Assembly (NCBI GenBank): GCA_019637175.1 | Contig: JAHBWD010000032.1 | Span: 26,743 to 90,742, forward strand | DNA from: Labilithrix sp. | GTDB taxonomy: Bacteria; Myxococcota_A; Polyangia; Polyangiales; Polyangiaceae | Length of the DNA: 64,000 nucleotides | Reading direction: 5' to 3' | Shown here: in pieces, positions 9,601 to 17,735 of the stretch | How the letters are laid out: each line of letters begins with the position of its first letter | Position numbering within the stretch: position 1 is the first letter of the stretch | Notes under the pieces: generated by a model | Database searches by the model: none | What the model was told of the DNA's origin: nothing | Seen by the model: the letters and a program-made list of their open reading frames with translations, nothing else | Made by a program: the position numbers and the translations under genes

Positions 9601-10340
9601 TGCACCACGAGCTCGATCCCGCGCTCACGGAGATCTTCGAGGTCGTCGCGCCGGCGGTCGTCGACATCGCGGTCTCGCGCCTCTCGATCCGCGAGCGGCT
9701 CGGTCACCCGGGCGCGCCGCTCGCGGGACAGGATTGGCTCGCCAAGGCGGTCGGGCGCGCCGGCGTGATCCTCGGCGCGCCGCCGCCTCGCGTCTATCAA
9801 CGCAAGGTCGCCGGGCCGCCGCTCGTGCCCGCGGCGACGAAGCCACCTTCGCTCCTCGCCTACCCACCGGCGTTCGGCGGCGTCGCTCCCGACGTCCTCG
9901 CGTTCCTCGTCGGCAAGCGCGTCTTCGAGCTCGCGCCGCCGATGCTCGCGCGCGCGCTGTGTCCGTCGATCAGCGAGCTCAAGGCGCTCGCGCAGTCGGC
10001 CGCGCGCATCGCGACGAACCAGACGGAGCCGGCCGACCGCGCGCTCGCCGAGCGCCTCCGCCGCGAAGACGTCGCGCGCGTGGCAGCGGCCGTGCACGCG
10101 GCGATGAGCACGACGGGCAAGCTCGACGTGCTCAAGTGGTCGCAGCGCGCCGACGTGTCGGCGTCGCGCGCGGGGCTCTTGCTCGCCGGCGACGTCGAGG
10201 CGGCGCGCGCCGCCATCGCCCTCGAGGCGCAGTCGCCGGGCGATCTGTCGCCGCGCGAGAAGATGAAGGAGCTCGTGGTCTGGTTCCTCGGCGACGCGTG
10301 CGCGAACATGCGACGCCGCCTCGGCGTCGCGCTCGGCTGA
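6687..10340 (+). CDS. Large TPR-repeat protein
   Basis: 1217 aa, made almost entirely of helical tetratricopeptide-like repeats from about residue 25 to 950. Recurrent patterns such as A..FE.A...DP.N..A are clear around residues 270-520 and 690-820. The last 250 residues are less repetitive and may form a separate domain. No signal peptide or membrane segment is seen. TPR arrays are protein-interaction scaffolds, and such proteins are common in myxobacteria. It is divergent from the hybrid kinase (86 bp apart) and 15 bp upstream of the Nif3-like gene, so it may share that transcript. Specific role unknown. Confidence 0.9.
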   Translation: MPSDGNRASEGSIKLRVSGRASVAAAQIEALLARLESETAPAERARLFVEVACGLRDELGDRAQAVDALVEAWRADPTHEPILDALEPLAREEQRWAELLETTRALAAAERQTPRAIAYAEAMVRWLTREVPDPDLARQWLERIRALDSTHWQLHMLQAAMSREHGDFKRELDELDLAVLSAKRADDRARIHLIMAARYGEERTFNVAQAKKHFTAAHKLFPRTMDPLRGLENIATRENDKVALADVLRKQADADVEPSDRVAILLWLAKLEEQEFRKPELAAKTLERVIALVPDHAVALDALERTYTASRAWTDLTGVLERAATVTADAQVRTGRLQRLGAVLETKLGDPRAAVATYERLSKLMPEDETVLGELARLSEKLGDVRAAVHYRERLADVAPAPSVRARMHVIAGQLLVPVDATSARAQFERAVSADPSNTSAWNALLWDARAENDTARTERYLEERAQKTEGARARASAFVELAEARSKRGDAAGARAAFEHAASADPTNEAAAVALVTTLVAEGRYADADPLCEVAISAAERDKDFDRIVALRRAQMTASAALGKPDRALAAALAAYQIRPDAMEVKEALIAAAAAMRVDPQIHSAREALTRIADTPDGLSVEGRAGLADILAVTGDADRAAVLYDDVLTESPEHDRALAGLAQHHTASGNKIAALSLKRQLAEAVVDPAERLPALLEVAEAFAKAGADELAAEVYERARALSPRDLPVLHKLLGLYPKLGKWASLFDVLRSIADADGDPARKAKTLYTMAQLAKEELADRGKALTLFENALDVDPSQLVAFENIVRILTEDRDWLGLEQMYKRMIGRALAGSDTKLQQALYKQIGLVYRDRIHNDVLAIEAYQAAVHLVPDDEQAQTILRELLAKTGQGQGAVAITLERILREPLEATPYPALFELLLQQGQRDRALCVASAMRFLGINHPGAQGLRASYPQPPIEAIVLELGEDGYRELMHHELDPALTEIFEVVAPAVVDIAVSRLSIRERLGHPGAPLAGQDWLAKAVGRAGVILGAPPPRVYQRKVAGPPLVPAATKPPSLLAYPPAFGGVAPDVLAFLVGKRVFELAPPMLARALCPSISELKALAQSAARIATNQTEPADRALAERLRREDVARVAAAVHAAMSTTGKLDVLKWSQRADVSASRAGLLLAGDVEAARAAIALEAQSPGDLSPREKMKELVVWFLGDACANMRRRLGVALG

Positions 10341-10355
10341 ACGGAAGGAGCTCGA

Positions 10356-11150
10356 ATGCGCCTCCACGACGTGCTCCAGGTGCTCGAAGAGATGGCCCCG
10401 CTCCGCTACGCCGAGAGCTGGGACAACGTCGGGCTCCTCGTGGGCGATCGCGCCGCGACGATCCGCAAGGTGCTCGTCACCGTCGACTACACCGAGGCCG
10501 TCGCGGAGGAGGCGCGCGGCGGCGCGGATCTCGTCGTCGCCTATCATCCGCCGCTCTTCTCCGCGGTGAAGCGCGTGCCTCACGAGGCGCTCTGGGCCGA
10601 CGCGATCCGAAGAGGCATCGCGCTCTACAGCCCGCACACAGCGCTCGACGTCGCGCGCGAGGGGACGAACGACGTCCTCGCCGACGCTTGCGGTGTGAGC
10701 ACGACCGATCGACGGCCCCTCCGCGAGCACGTCGCCAAGCCGGGCCGCGCGGAGCCGCCGGGGATCGGCCTCGGGCGCGTCGGAGCCGTCACGAGCGCCG
10801 CGTCGCGGCGCGATCTCGTCGCGCGGGTCAAGGAGGCGCTCGGCCTTTCGTACGTGCTCGCGTCCGGACCGCTCGATTCGAACGCCGCGCGCGTCGCGGT
10901 CGCCGCCGGCGCGGGCGGCGAGCTGCTCGCCGACGCGATCGCGGCCGGCGCCGACGTCTTCGTCACCGGGGAGATCCGGCACCACGACGCGCTCGCGGCC
11001 GCGCAGAAGGGCGTCACGGTCGTCGCCACGCTCCACTCGAACAGCGAGCGCGTCGCGGTGAAGGCCTTCGCCGCGCGCCTCGCCGCGCGGCTCGCGCCGC
11101 TCGACGTCGCCTTCAGCGGCTCCGACGCCGATCCGTTCACCGTGGTCTAG
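10356..11150 (+). CDS. Nif3-like dinuclear metal centre protein
   Basis: 264 aa, YbgI/Nif3 family. Metal-ligand motifs are present: AYHPPLF (about residues 64-70), the SPHTALD segment (about 92-98), and the C-terminal TLHSNSERV in place of the family's His/Glu pair. The family forms a hexameric toroid with two metals per subunit; some members are annotated as GTP cyclohydrolase I type 2, but the physiological substrate is unsettled. An AAGGAG site lies 6 nt before ATG. It follows the TPR gene closely and converges on the nucleotidyltransferase gene, whose stop is one base away. Confidence 0.92.
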   Translation: MRLHDVLQVLEEMAPLRYAESWDNVGLLVGDRAATIRKVLVTVDYTEAVAEEARGGADLVVAYHPPLFSAVKRVPHEALWADAIRRGIALYSPHTALDVAREGTNDVLADACGVSTTDRRPLREHVAKPGRAEPPGIGLGRVGAVTSAASRRDLVARVKEALGLSYVLASGPLDSNAARVAVAAGAGGELLADAIAAGADVFVTGEIRHHDALAAAQKGVTVVATLHSNSERVAVKAFAARLAARLAPLDVAFSGSDADPFTVV

Positions 11151-11151
11151 A

Positions 11152-11991
11152 TCACTTCACCTTCCCGATCGCGTCGGTCCACGCCTGGATCTCCGTCTGG
11201 GGCACGCTCCCCCAGGGCGGCAGGCGCGCGTCGGCGTAGCCGCGCTCGCGTACGTCGACGAGGTACTGCTCGCGCGAGAGGAGCGTGCCGTTGCACACGG
11301 GCACGTCCTCGGCGTCGCGCTCGGCGTTCATGCGATCCATGAGCAGATCGAACACCCACGCGGGCACCTTGCCTCGCTCGCGCGGGTACGCGAACGAGAA
11401 GAAGACGATGTGCCCGAAGAGCACGCGCCAGTGCTCTCCGACGCGATCGAGCAGGCGGCGCCAATCGATGCTCCGGCCGCGCGCCGCGATCAAGTGCGCG
11501 ATGTCCGCGCCGTCGAAGCGCTCGCGCTCCATCACGAAGCACTTGCTCCAGATCACCTCCTCGATCGGGCAGAGCAGCGCGGGCTGCCCGAAGATCGTCA
11601 CGGTCACGGCGGAAGCGAACCACTGCTCGTCGACCTGACACAGCCCGTTGGCCGACGCGTGGATGAAGTCGACGAAGAGCTCGCCGCAGAAGGCCTTGGA
11701 GAGCCAGTGGGGGAAGCTCTCGTCCGTCGTGTAGCCGCGCTCTGCGAGGACGTCGAGCGCGCGTCGAAGGTCGCGCCGGCACAGGAAGACGTCGAGGTCT
11801 TTCGTCCCACGTGCGACGCCGGCGTAGTGCTTCAACGCGAACGCGCCGCCGACGACGAACGGCACCTCGGCGCTCGTGAGCGTCTTGATGACGTCGCCGT
11901 AGAACTCGCTCGCCGGCAGCGAGACCATGCGGCGGGTGCTGACGGGCAGGGGTCGGGCACGGCGGCGACCGCCCTTGGCAGACAGGAGCAT
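11152..11991 (-). CDS. Nucleotidyltransferase-fold protein
   Basis: Up to 279 aa. The segment VVGGAFALKHY...RGTKDLDVFL (about residues 46-69 from the first ATG) is the GG...DxD core of the Pol-beta-type nucleotidyltransferase superfamily. This places it with stand-alone NTase-like proteins that transfer nucleotides to proteins, RNA or small molecules. The substrate is not predictable. The start may be ATG 11991 or ATG 11928; neither has a clear ribosome site. It converges on the Nif3-like gene with no room for a separate terminator. Confidence 0.8.
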   Translation of the reverse strand: MLLSAKGGRRRARPLPVSTRRMVSLPASEFYGDVIKTLTSAEVPFVVGGAFALKHYAGVARGTKDLDVFLCRRDLRRALDVLAERGYTTDESFPHWLSKAFCGELFVDFIHASANGLCQVDEQWFASAVTVTIFGQPALLCPIEEVIWSKCFVMERERFDGADIAHLIAARGRSIDWRRLLDRVGEHWRVLFGHIVFFSFAYPRERGKVPAWVFDLLMDRMNAERDAEDVPVCNGTLLSREQYLVDVRERGYADARLPPWGSVPQTEIQAWTDAIGKVK

Positions 11992-12065
11992 CGTATGAGG
12001 TGCTCTTCAAGGCCCGTTCCACGACGCGACATGGACGCGCGGCTGAGCGCTCGGACTCGTCGAGG

Positions 12066-12071
12066 TATGCT
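12066..12071 (+). promoter_or_regulatory. Possible -10 box for the phosphoesterase gene
   Basis: TATGCT lies 20 nt before the ATG at 12092, giving a predicted leader of about 14 nt. The -35 region is poor, so this is only a candidate. Confidence 0.3.
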
Positions 12072-12091
12072 TGTTGCGAGCCCGCGCCGGG

Positions 12092-12883
12092 ATGGACTCG
12101 GACGGAACCTCCGCCGTGGAGAGGCCCTTTCGGATGGCGGCGGTGGGCGATCTCCACTGCGCCAAGGAGTCGGTGGGTCGGCTCCGCCCGCTGTTCGCTC
12201 ACCTCGAAGGGCGCGCGGACGTGCTGCTCTTGTGCGGCGATCTCACGAACCACGGCCTGCCGGAGGAGGCGAGCGTCCTCGCGAAGGAGCTGTCGATCGC
12301 GAACGTGCCCATCCTGGCCGTGCTCGGCAACCACGACCACGAGTCCGGTCACGCCGTCGAGGTCGTGCAGATCTTGTCGTCCGAGGGCGTGAGGGTCCTC
12401 GACGGCGACAGCCACGTCGTCGGCGGCGTCGGATTCGCCGGCGTGAAGGGGTTTTGCGGCGGGTTCGGACGCGGCACGCTCGGCCCATGGGGCGAAGCTG
12501 CCGTGAAGGCGTTCGTGAAGGAAGCGCTCGACGAGGCGCTCAAGCTCGAGTCGGCGCTCGCGAGCCTGCGCGTCGATCGGCGCGTCGCGCTCCTGCACTA
12601 TTCGCCCGTCCGCGACACCGTCGTCGGCGAGCCCGAAGAGATCTATCCCTTCCTCGGCTGCAGCCGTCTCGAGGAGCCGCTCGAACGCTATCCGGTCGAC
12701 GCCGCGTTCCACGGACACGCGCATCGTGGCGCGCTCGAGGGCAAGACGCGCGTGGGCACGCCGGTCTACAACGTCGCGCTCCCGCTCTTGCGCCGCGAGC
12801 TCTCGGCGGAGGCACCGATCCGCATCGTCGAGCTGCCGCCGAACGCCTCACGTGGCGCTTCGTCACGGTCGGTCGCGACGTGA
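12092..12883 (+). CDS. Calcineurin-like metallophosphoesterase
   Basis: 263 aa. All the dinuclear metal motifs are present: GDLH near residue 20, GDLTNHG near 50, GNHDHE near 80, a histidine in LLHYSPV near 172, and GHAHRG near 215. It has no signal peptide, so it acts in the cytoplasm. The family hydrolyses phosphoesters, including nucleotides and phospholipids; the substrate is unknown here. I chose ATG 12092 over an upstream TTG at 12071, because TTG overlaps a likely -10 box. It stands alone, divergent from the nucleotidyltransferase gene. Confidence 0.9.
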   Translation: MDSDGTSAVERPFRMAAVGDLHCAKESVGRLRPLFAHLEGRADVLLLCGDLTNHGLPEEASVLAKELSIANVPILAVLGNHDHESGHAVEVVQILSSEGVRVLDGDSHVVGGVGFAGVKGFCGGFGRGTLGPWGEAAVKAFVKEALDEALKLESALASLRVDRRVALLHYSPVRDTVVGEPEEIYPFLGCSRLEEPLERYPVDAAFHGHAHRGALEGKTRVGTPVYNVALPLLRRELSAEAPIRIVELPPNASRGASSRSVAT

Positions 12884-12935
12884 CGATCGCACGGCGCTGC
12901 TCGCGCTCGGCCCGTCCGTTGCTTGACGACGAGGC

Positions 12936-13361
12936 ATGGCATCGGCGTCTTCTTCCTCGGCGCGCTCGGCGCGGGCCCCGCGCTATCTGGTTCATGAGCT
13001 CGCGCCGATCGCCGACGCGTCGCGACGGCACTGGTACGCCGCGCGCGTCCTCGGCGCGTGGAACGAAGACGGGCTGTGGGACGGCTACATCGAGTTCACC
13101 TCGGAGAGCGGCCGCGTCGTCGTGACGCCGCGGGAGACGCGGCAGCCGAACGTCGCCGACCTCGTCTACTGGTCGACGGGCCTCACGCCGATCTATCTCG
13201 AGGGTGCGCTCGAGCGCGCACGCGAGGCGGCCGCGCGCGCGCGACGAGCACGCGCGGCCGAGCGCCTCACGCCGCGGCGGCAGCCTTCGCGCCCCTCACG
13301 CGCGCGCGCGTCTGCGTCGAGAACGCGACGCGTCGCCGGAGCGCGCGCGCGGCATCGGTGA
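12936..13361 (+). CDS. Hypothetical protein upstream of the DNA ligase gene
   Basis: 141 aa. A compact, normal-looking domain of about 85 residues (RYLVHEL near residue 16 to IYLEGALE near 93) has balanced composition and several Trp/Tyr residues. It is followed by an Arg/Ala-rich tail (about 95-141) that could bind nucleic acid. I do not recognise the family. It precedes the ligase gene by 44 bp on the same strand, so they may be co-transcribed, and its basic tail would suit a DNA-associated role, but this is only context. Confidence 0.6.
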   Translation: MASASSSSARSARAPRYLVHELAPIADASRRHWYAARVLGAWNEDGLWDGYIEFTSESGRVVVTPRETRQPNVADLVYWSTGLTPIYLEGALERAREAAARARRARAAERLTPRRQPSRPSRARASASRTRRVAGARARHR

Positions 13362-13404
13362 GCGCGCGAGGCGAACGATCGAGCGTCGCGGGAGCAGTCG
13401 GTGT

Positions 13405-14556
13405 ATGAACGGCGCCGTGCCCTGGCCGTTTCATCCGCCGCTCCAGCCGATGCTCGCGAAGCTCGCGAGCGCGATCCCCGAGGGCGACGGCTGGCTCTAC
13501 GAACCCAAGTGGGACGGCTTTCGCGCGCTCATCTTCCGCGACGGCGACAAGCTCCACATCCAGAGCCGCGATCTCAAGCCCCTGAACCGCTACTTCCCCG
13601 AGCTCGAGGGGCCGCTCAAGGAGAACCTCCCGCAGAAGTGCGTGCTCGACGGCGAGGTCGTGATCGCCACGGGGGGAACCCTCGACTTCGACGCGCTCCT
13701 CATCCGCATCCATCCGGCGGCGTCGCGCGTGGCGATGCTCGCGAAGGAGAAGCCGGCGTCGTTCGTCGCCTGGGATCTGTTGGCGCTCGGCGAGGAGGAT
13801 CTTCGCGCGCTGCCGCAGGAGAAGCGCCGCGAGCTGCTCGAGAAGGAGCTCGCGAACGTGAAGCCGCCGATCCACGTCACGCCCGCGACGCGCGATCGCG
13901 CGCTCGCCGAGGATTGGTTCAGCCGCTTCGAGGGCGCCGGGCTCGACGGCGTGATGGCCAAGCCGCTGTCGGCGGGCTATCAGCCGGGCAAGCGCGCGAT
14001 GATGAAGATCAAGCACGCGCGCACCGCCGACTGCGTCGTCGGCGGCTTCCGCTGGTACAAAGACGGCAAGGGCGAGCTCGTCGGGTCACTGCTGCTCGGC
14101 CTCTACGACGACGAAGGCTCGCTGCACCACGTCGGCATCTGCGCCGCGTTCAAGCGCGAGGAGCGCGCGAAGCTGGCGAAGCTCCTCGAGCCGCTCCGCG
14201 AGAACGCGCGCGAGGGGCACCCTTGGGCCGAATGGGCCCGGTGGTCTTCCGCCGGGCGTGGGGGGGCCGCCGAAGGCGGAGCGGAGTGGGTCGACGAGCA
14301 GAAGGCAGATGACGGGCATCCGAATCGCCGCGTGCCCGGCGCGACGAGCCGGTGGAACCGCGGCAAGGATCTCTCGTGGGAGCCGCTCCGTATCGAGCGC
14401 GTCTGCGAGGTCGCCTACGATCACATGCAGGGTACACGCTTTCGTCACGCGACCCATTTCCAGCGATGGCGCCCCGACAAGCCGCCGAGCGAGTGCCGCT
14501 ACGATCAGCTCGAGGTCAACGCGCCCTACGAGATCGCGAAGATCTTCGGCGCGTGA
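13405..14556 (+). CDS. ATP-dependent DNA ligase, LigC type
   Basis: 383 aa from ATG 13405. The adenylation motif YEPKWDGFRA (about residues 32-41, Lys nucleophile) is followed by the DGEVV motif (about 90), FVAWDLLALG, and KIKHARTADCVV (about 200). The OB-fold region ends in WRPDKPPSECRYDQLEV. This is the length and pattern of stand-alone LigC ligases, which seal nicks and support repair or end joining. A Gly/Ala-rich insertion of about 25 residues lies near residues 277-303, between AEWARW and PGATSRWNRG. It converges directly on a LigD-type polymerase gene (adjacent stops), splitting functions that bacterial LigD fuses. Confidence 0.93.
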   Translation: MNGAVPWPFHPPLQPMLAKLASAIPEGDGWLYEPKWDGFRALIFRDGDKLHIQSRDLKPLNRYFPELEGPLKENLPQKCVLDGEVVIATGGTLDFDALLIRIHPAASRVAMLAKEKPASFVAWDLLALGEEDLRALPQEKRRELLEKELANVKPPIHVTPATRDRALAEDWFSRFEGAGLDGVMAKPLSAGYQPGKRAMMKIKHARTADCVVGGFRWYKDGKGELVGSLLLGLYDDEGSLHHVGICAAFKREERAKLAKLLEPLRENAREGHPWAEWARWSSAGRGGAAEGGAEWVDEQKADDGHPNRRVPGATSRWNRGKDLSWEPLRIERVCEVAYDHMQGTRFRHATHFQRWRPDKPPSECRYDQLEVNAPYEIAKIFGA

Positions 14557-15834
14557 TCATTGCGGGCCGAACGTCGGCTCGTAGTTCGGATCGGGCGTCT
14601 CCGCCGCGGGCCGCTTCTCTTCCGGGACGTGCCGCAGGTTCACGCGAACGCGGTACCACGCCGAGGATCGCCCGCGCATCGCGTCGACGAGGACGTCGTC
14701 TTCGGCGAGGTACGGAGCCGCCTCGGGGTGCCGCTTCTTCCAGCGCTCGAGCCCCTCGAGCGCTTCGTGCTTGCGCTCGGCCTTCGCGACGATGAGCAGC
14801 GAGGCGTGCGCGCGCAGCCGCGACGGCTTCGGCGCTGCCTTCGCGCGTGAAGGAGCGACGCGCGGGGCTTCGCCGGCCTGCTTCGCGTAGTGCGGAGGCC
14901 ACGGCGCGTCGGCCATGCCTTCGGCCTCTTGCCGCGCCGCGAGGGCGAGGAGCGGCTCGAGCGATCCCGGATCGTCGTCGATCTTCGCGTGCGCGTCGCC
15001 CGTCTTCACGAAGCGCGCGGCGACGGTCTTCAGCGTGAAGTCGCCGGGCTCGCACGTCGCGAGCTCGTCCCACGAGAGCGGGAAGGAGACGCGCGCGTCT
15101 CTCGTCGGTCGGATCGAGTACGCGCTCGCGACCGTGCGATCCTTCGCGTTCTGGTTGTAGTCGAGGAACACGCCGTGGCGCTCCTCCTTCCACCACTTGC
15201 TCGTCGCGATCGAGGGGGCGCGTCGCTCGACCTCGCGCGCGACGGCCAGCGCGGCGCGCCGCACGTCGTCGAAGCCCCACGCGCGCTGGACGCGCGCGTA
15301 GACGTGGACGCCGCGCGACCCGCTCGTCTTCGGCCAGCCCTCGAGACCCATGTCGACGAGCACCTCGCGCGTGACCTTCGCCACCTCCACGATCTGCTTC
15401 CAGCCGACGCCGGGGACGGGATCGAGATCGATCCGGAGCTCGTCGGGATGATCGAGATCGTCGGCGCGCGTGGGGTGAGGATTGAGGTCGATGCACCCGA
15501 GGTTGATCACCCACGCGAGCTGCGCGACGTCGCGGACGACGATCTCGTCGGCGGTGCGTCCGGAGGGGAAGGAGAGGGTGACGGTCTCGATCCACTCGGG
15601 GCGCGACTTGGGCGCGCGCTTCTGGAAGAAGGGCTCTTCCGTGATCCCGTCGGGGAAGCGCTTGAGCGCCATGGGGCGCCCGCGCACGCCACGCAGCGCC
15701 CCGTCGGCCACGGTGAGGTAGTAGTCGACGATGTCGCGCTTGGTGTAGCCCGCGTCCGGAAAGAAGACCTTGTCCGGGTTGGTGATCGCGACCTCGCGAC
15801 CCGCCAGGTGGAGCAGCTCGCGCTTTGCAGACAT
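14557..15834 (-). CDS. LigD-type DNA/RNA polymerase domain protein (primase-like)
   Basis: 425 aa. The archaeo-eukaryotic-primase-like polymerase domain fills residues 1-300: ITNPDKVFFPD, the catalytic RIDLDPVPG metal site, the SGSRGVHVYAR motif, and SYSIRPTRDARVS. The remaining 120 residues are basic and contain no ligase or nuclease domain. Such stand-alone polymerases fill ends during non-homologous end joining or base repair. It is convergent with the LigC gene, stops adjacent. No Ku gene is present in the window. Confidence 0.92.
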   Translation of the reverse strand: MSAKRELLHLAGREVAITNPDKVFFPDAGYTKRDIVDYYLTVADGALRGVRGRPMALKRFPDGITEEPFFQKRAPKSRPEWIETVTLSFPSGRTADEIVVRDVAQLAWVINLGCIDLNPHPTRADDLDHPDELRIDLDPVPGVGWKQIVEVAKVTREVLVDMGLEGWPKTSGSRGVHVYARVQRAWGFDDVRRAALAVAREVERRAPSIATSKWWKEERHGVFLDYNQNAKDRTVASAYSIRPTRDARVSFPLSWDELATCEPGDFTLKTVAARFVKTGDAHAKIDDDPGSLEPLLALAARQEAEGMADAPWPPHYAKQAGEAPRVAPSRAKAAPKPSRLRAHASLLIVAKAERKHEALEGLERWKKRHPEAAPYLAEDDVLVDAMRGRSSAWYRVRVNLRHVPEEKRPAAETPDPNYEPTFGPQ

Positions 15835-15861
15835 CGCGGCGAAGAACGATACCGCATCGCG

Positions 15862-16365
15862 CTAATGACGGACAGGCGTCGGCCCGTTGCGGTCCGTCGG
15901 CGGGATCGACTGCGAGTCGGGCGATCTCGTCGGGCTCGGCCGCGCCGCGCGGATCGGCTCGTGACGGCGAACGTCGATGACGCGCGTCTTGCGTGCGGGG
16001 AGCGTCAGGGAGATCTCGAGCACGCCGTTGTCGAGGCTCGCGATCGCGCTGTTCACGTCGACGTCGCGCGGCATCGGAATCCGTCGCACGCACCTGCCGT
16101 AGCCGCGCTCGCTCTGGACGACCTCGCCTTCGATCTGCTCTCTCTCCGGGCGGCGCTCGGCCTCGATGACGAGCTGCTCGCCGTCCGTGCGCACCGAAAC
16201 GTCTTCGAGCGCGACGCCCGGGAGATCGGCGCGCACGACGAGCTGGCCGGCTCGCTGGCGGATCTCGACCGGCGCGACCCAGCCGAGAGACCGCGTGATC
16301 GTCTCCGGCGCGCTCGCGGTCCTGATCTCGTCGCAGGGGCCGAGCTCCTTGTGTTTGCCGGCCAT
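15862..16365 (-). CDS. Hsp20/alpha-crystallin small heat-shock protein
   Basis: 167 aa from ATG 16365, chosen because GGAGGAG lies 5 nt upstream; a longer reading to 16434 has no such signal. The alpha-crystallin domain (about residues 30-130) contains VVRADLPGVALEDV and a degenerate C-terminal beta-strand LDNGVLEISLTLP, followed by an Arg/Pro/Ser tail. Small heat-shock proteins hold unfolded proteins as large oligomers in the cytoplasm. The gene is divergent from the lipoprotein gene at 16599, with 233 bp between them. Confidence 0.92.
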   Translation of the reverse strand: MAGKHKELGPCDEIRTASAPETITRSLGWVAPVEIRQRAGQLVVRADLPGVALEDVSVRTDGEQLVIEAERRPEREQIEGEVVQSERGYGRCVRRIPMPRDVDVNSAIASLDNGVLEISLTLPARKTRVIDVRRHEPIRAARPSPTRSPDSQSIPPTDRNGPTPVRH

Positions 16366-16550
16366 GGCAGCTCCTCCTTCGCGCGGCGCGGGCATGCGCG
16401 TCCGGGGTCGAGAGGGTGCAATCGAGGTGCCCACGCGCGCCGAAGGTGCGCTTTGGAGGCGGGAAGAGCTGCCTTCGGCTCCTCGCCGCTGATCCCTATA
16501 AGAGGAGAGGGGCTGACGTGATTTCAGACTGTTAGCGAGGTGCCAGCGTG

Positions 16551-16566
16551 TGGCATTTGCCTTGCT
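16551..16566 (+). promoter_or_regulatory. Sigma-54-type (-24/-12) promoter
   Basis: TGGCAT-TTGCC-TTGCT: GG and GC are separated by exactly 10 bases, and both flanking boxes match the sigma-54 consensus (TGGCAC...TTGCT). Transcription would start near 16577, about 22 nt before the ATG at 16599. A sigma-54 enhancer-binding protein would be needed. Confidence 0.7.
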
Positions 16567-16598
16567 CGTCGTACAGTCTGCGCTAGGGTGCGCGCCGC

Positions 16599-17726
16599 AT
16601 GAACACCCTCCGCAGCGCCCTCCTCGTCGCTCTCCCTCTCGCGGCTTCGGCCGCCTTCGCGTGCACCACGCAGACGATCATCGAGGAGAAGGCCCCTGAA
16701 GGCAGCTCGGGAGGGCCGGCCGCCAACGAGCCGAGCCCGCTCGAAGGCCTCGCGGCCGACTGGCAGGCGAAGGCGGCCGCGAACCTCGACGAGCGCGCCG
16801 GCACGTGGCTCTCGTCGCCGCCGAAGGTCGCGAACGTGAGCTGCGCGATGTCGTGTCACACGACGTTCCCTTATCTCATCGCGCGCTCGTCGCTCGGCGA
16901 CGCCGCGACGAAGTCGGCCGACACCGCGCGCGCGCGCTTCGTCACGCGCGTGAGCGAAGCGACGAGCGGCACCGCGATCCCGTTCTACGGCAAGAACGAA
17001 GACTCCAAGGTGAAGGAGTCGCACGCGACCGAGGCGGTGCTCAACGCCGCGGCGCTCTCCCTCGACGATCTCGGCGGCGGAAACCCGCTCAGCGCCGACG
17101 CGAAGAAGGCGCTCGATCGGATGTGGGCGCAGCAGAGCGCCGACGGATCGTGGGCGTGGCTCGAGTTCGGCCTCGAGCCGTGGGAGGCGCGCAACGACTG
17201 GGGCGCCGCGCTCGCCGCGCTCGTCGCCGGATCGATCCCCGAGAATTCGTCGGCCGGCCAGGCCGCGGGCACCGCGAAGGTCATCAGCTACCTCAACGGC
17301 CGCCTCTCCTCGATGGCGTTCCACGACAAGGTCATGGTTCTCTGGGCGAGCGGCAAGCTCCAGGGCCTGCTCGATCAGGCGAAGGCCGACGAGATCGTCG
17401 ACGCGCTCTCCGCCAAGCAGCTCGACGACGGCGGCTTCTCGCTCGGATCGTTCGGCAAGGGCGACATCGCGAGCAAGGGCGCGAAGCAGAGCGACGGCTA
17501 CGCGACCGCGCTCGCGGTGCTCGCGCTCTGCCGCGGCTCGGCGGAGAACGCCAAGCGCCCCGACGTGAAGAAGGGCCTCGCGTGGATCGCGCAGAACCAG
17601 GCGGCCGACGGCTCGTGGCCGGGCCGCTCGGTCAACTCGACGTCGCAGCGCGCGGCCGGCTTCATGACCGACGCGGCGACGTCCTACGCGACGCTCGCGA
17701 TCACGCAGTGTGGCATGGCGAAGTAG
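16599..17726 (+). CDS. Lipoprotein with CxxxCH motif and squalene-cyclase-like helical repeats
   Basis: 375 aa. Lipoprotein signal with Cys22 (AAFAC). A CAMSCHTTFPY segment (residues 82-92) has a CxxxCH pattern like a c-type haem site. The C-terminal 250 residues carry alpha/alpha-toroid repeats of the prenyltransferase/squalene-oxidase type: QQSADGSWAW, KQLDDGGFSLG, QNQAADGSWPG. Related proteins with a CxxCHTT-type motif before such repeats occur in other bacteria (family memory, not checked). It is therefore probably an outer-membrane lipoprotein that may bind haem; catalysis is unknown. A sigma-54-like promoter lies immediately upstream. It converges on the FGE-like gene, with a hairpin between the coding ends. 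Confidence 0.88.
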   Translation: MNTLRSALLVALPLAASAAFACTTQTIIEEKAPEGSSGGPAANEPSPLEGLAADWQAKAAANLDERAGTWLSSPPKVANVSCAMSCHTTFPYLIARSSLGDAATKSADTARARFVTRVSEATSGTAIPFYGKNEDSKVKESHATEAVLNAAALSLDDLGGGNPLSADAKKALDRMWAQQSADGSWAWLEFGLEPWEARNDWGAALAALVAGSIPENSSAGQAAGTAKVISYLNGRLSSMAFHDKVMVLWASGKLQGLLDQAKADEIVDALSAKQLDDGGFSLGSFGKGDIASKGAKQSDGYATALAVLALCRGSAENAKRPDVKKGLAWIAQNQAADGSWPGRSVNSTSQRAAGFMTDAATSYATLAITQCGMAK

Positions 17727-17735
17727 GACGACGCT

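Noticed and set aside
14890..16521. Long plus-strand reading over the LigD-type polymerase and Hsp20 genes
   Set aside because: Arg/Asp/Val-rich composition without motifs, and it is antisense to two clear genes. It is an artefact of high GC.
16520..16545. A second sigma-54-like site on the minus strand for the Hsp20 gene
   Set aside because: TGGCAC is present but the GC box is missing at the required 10-base spacing.
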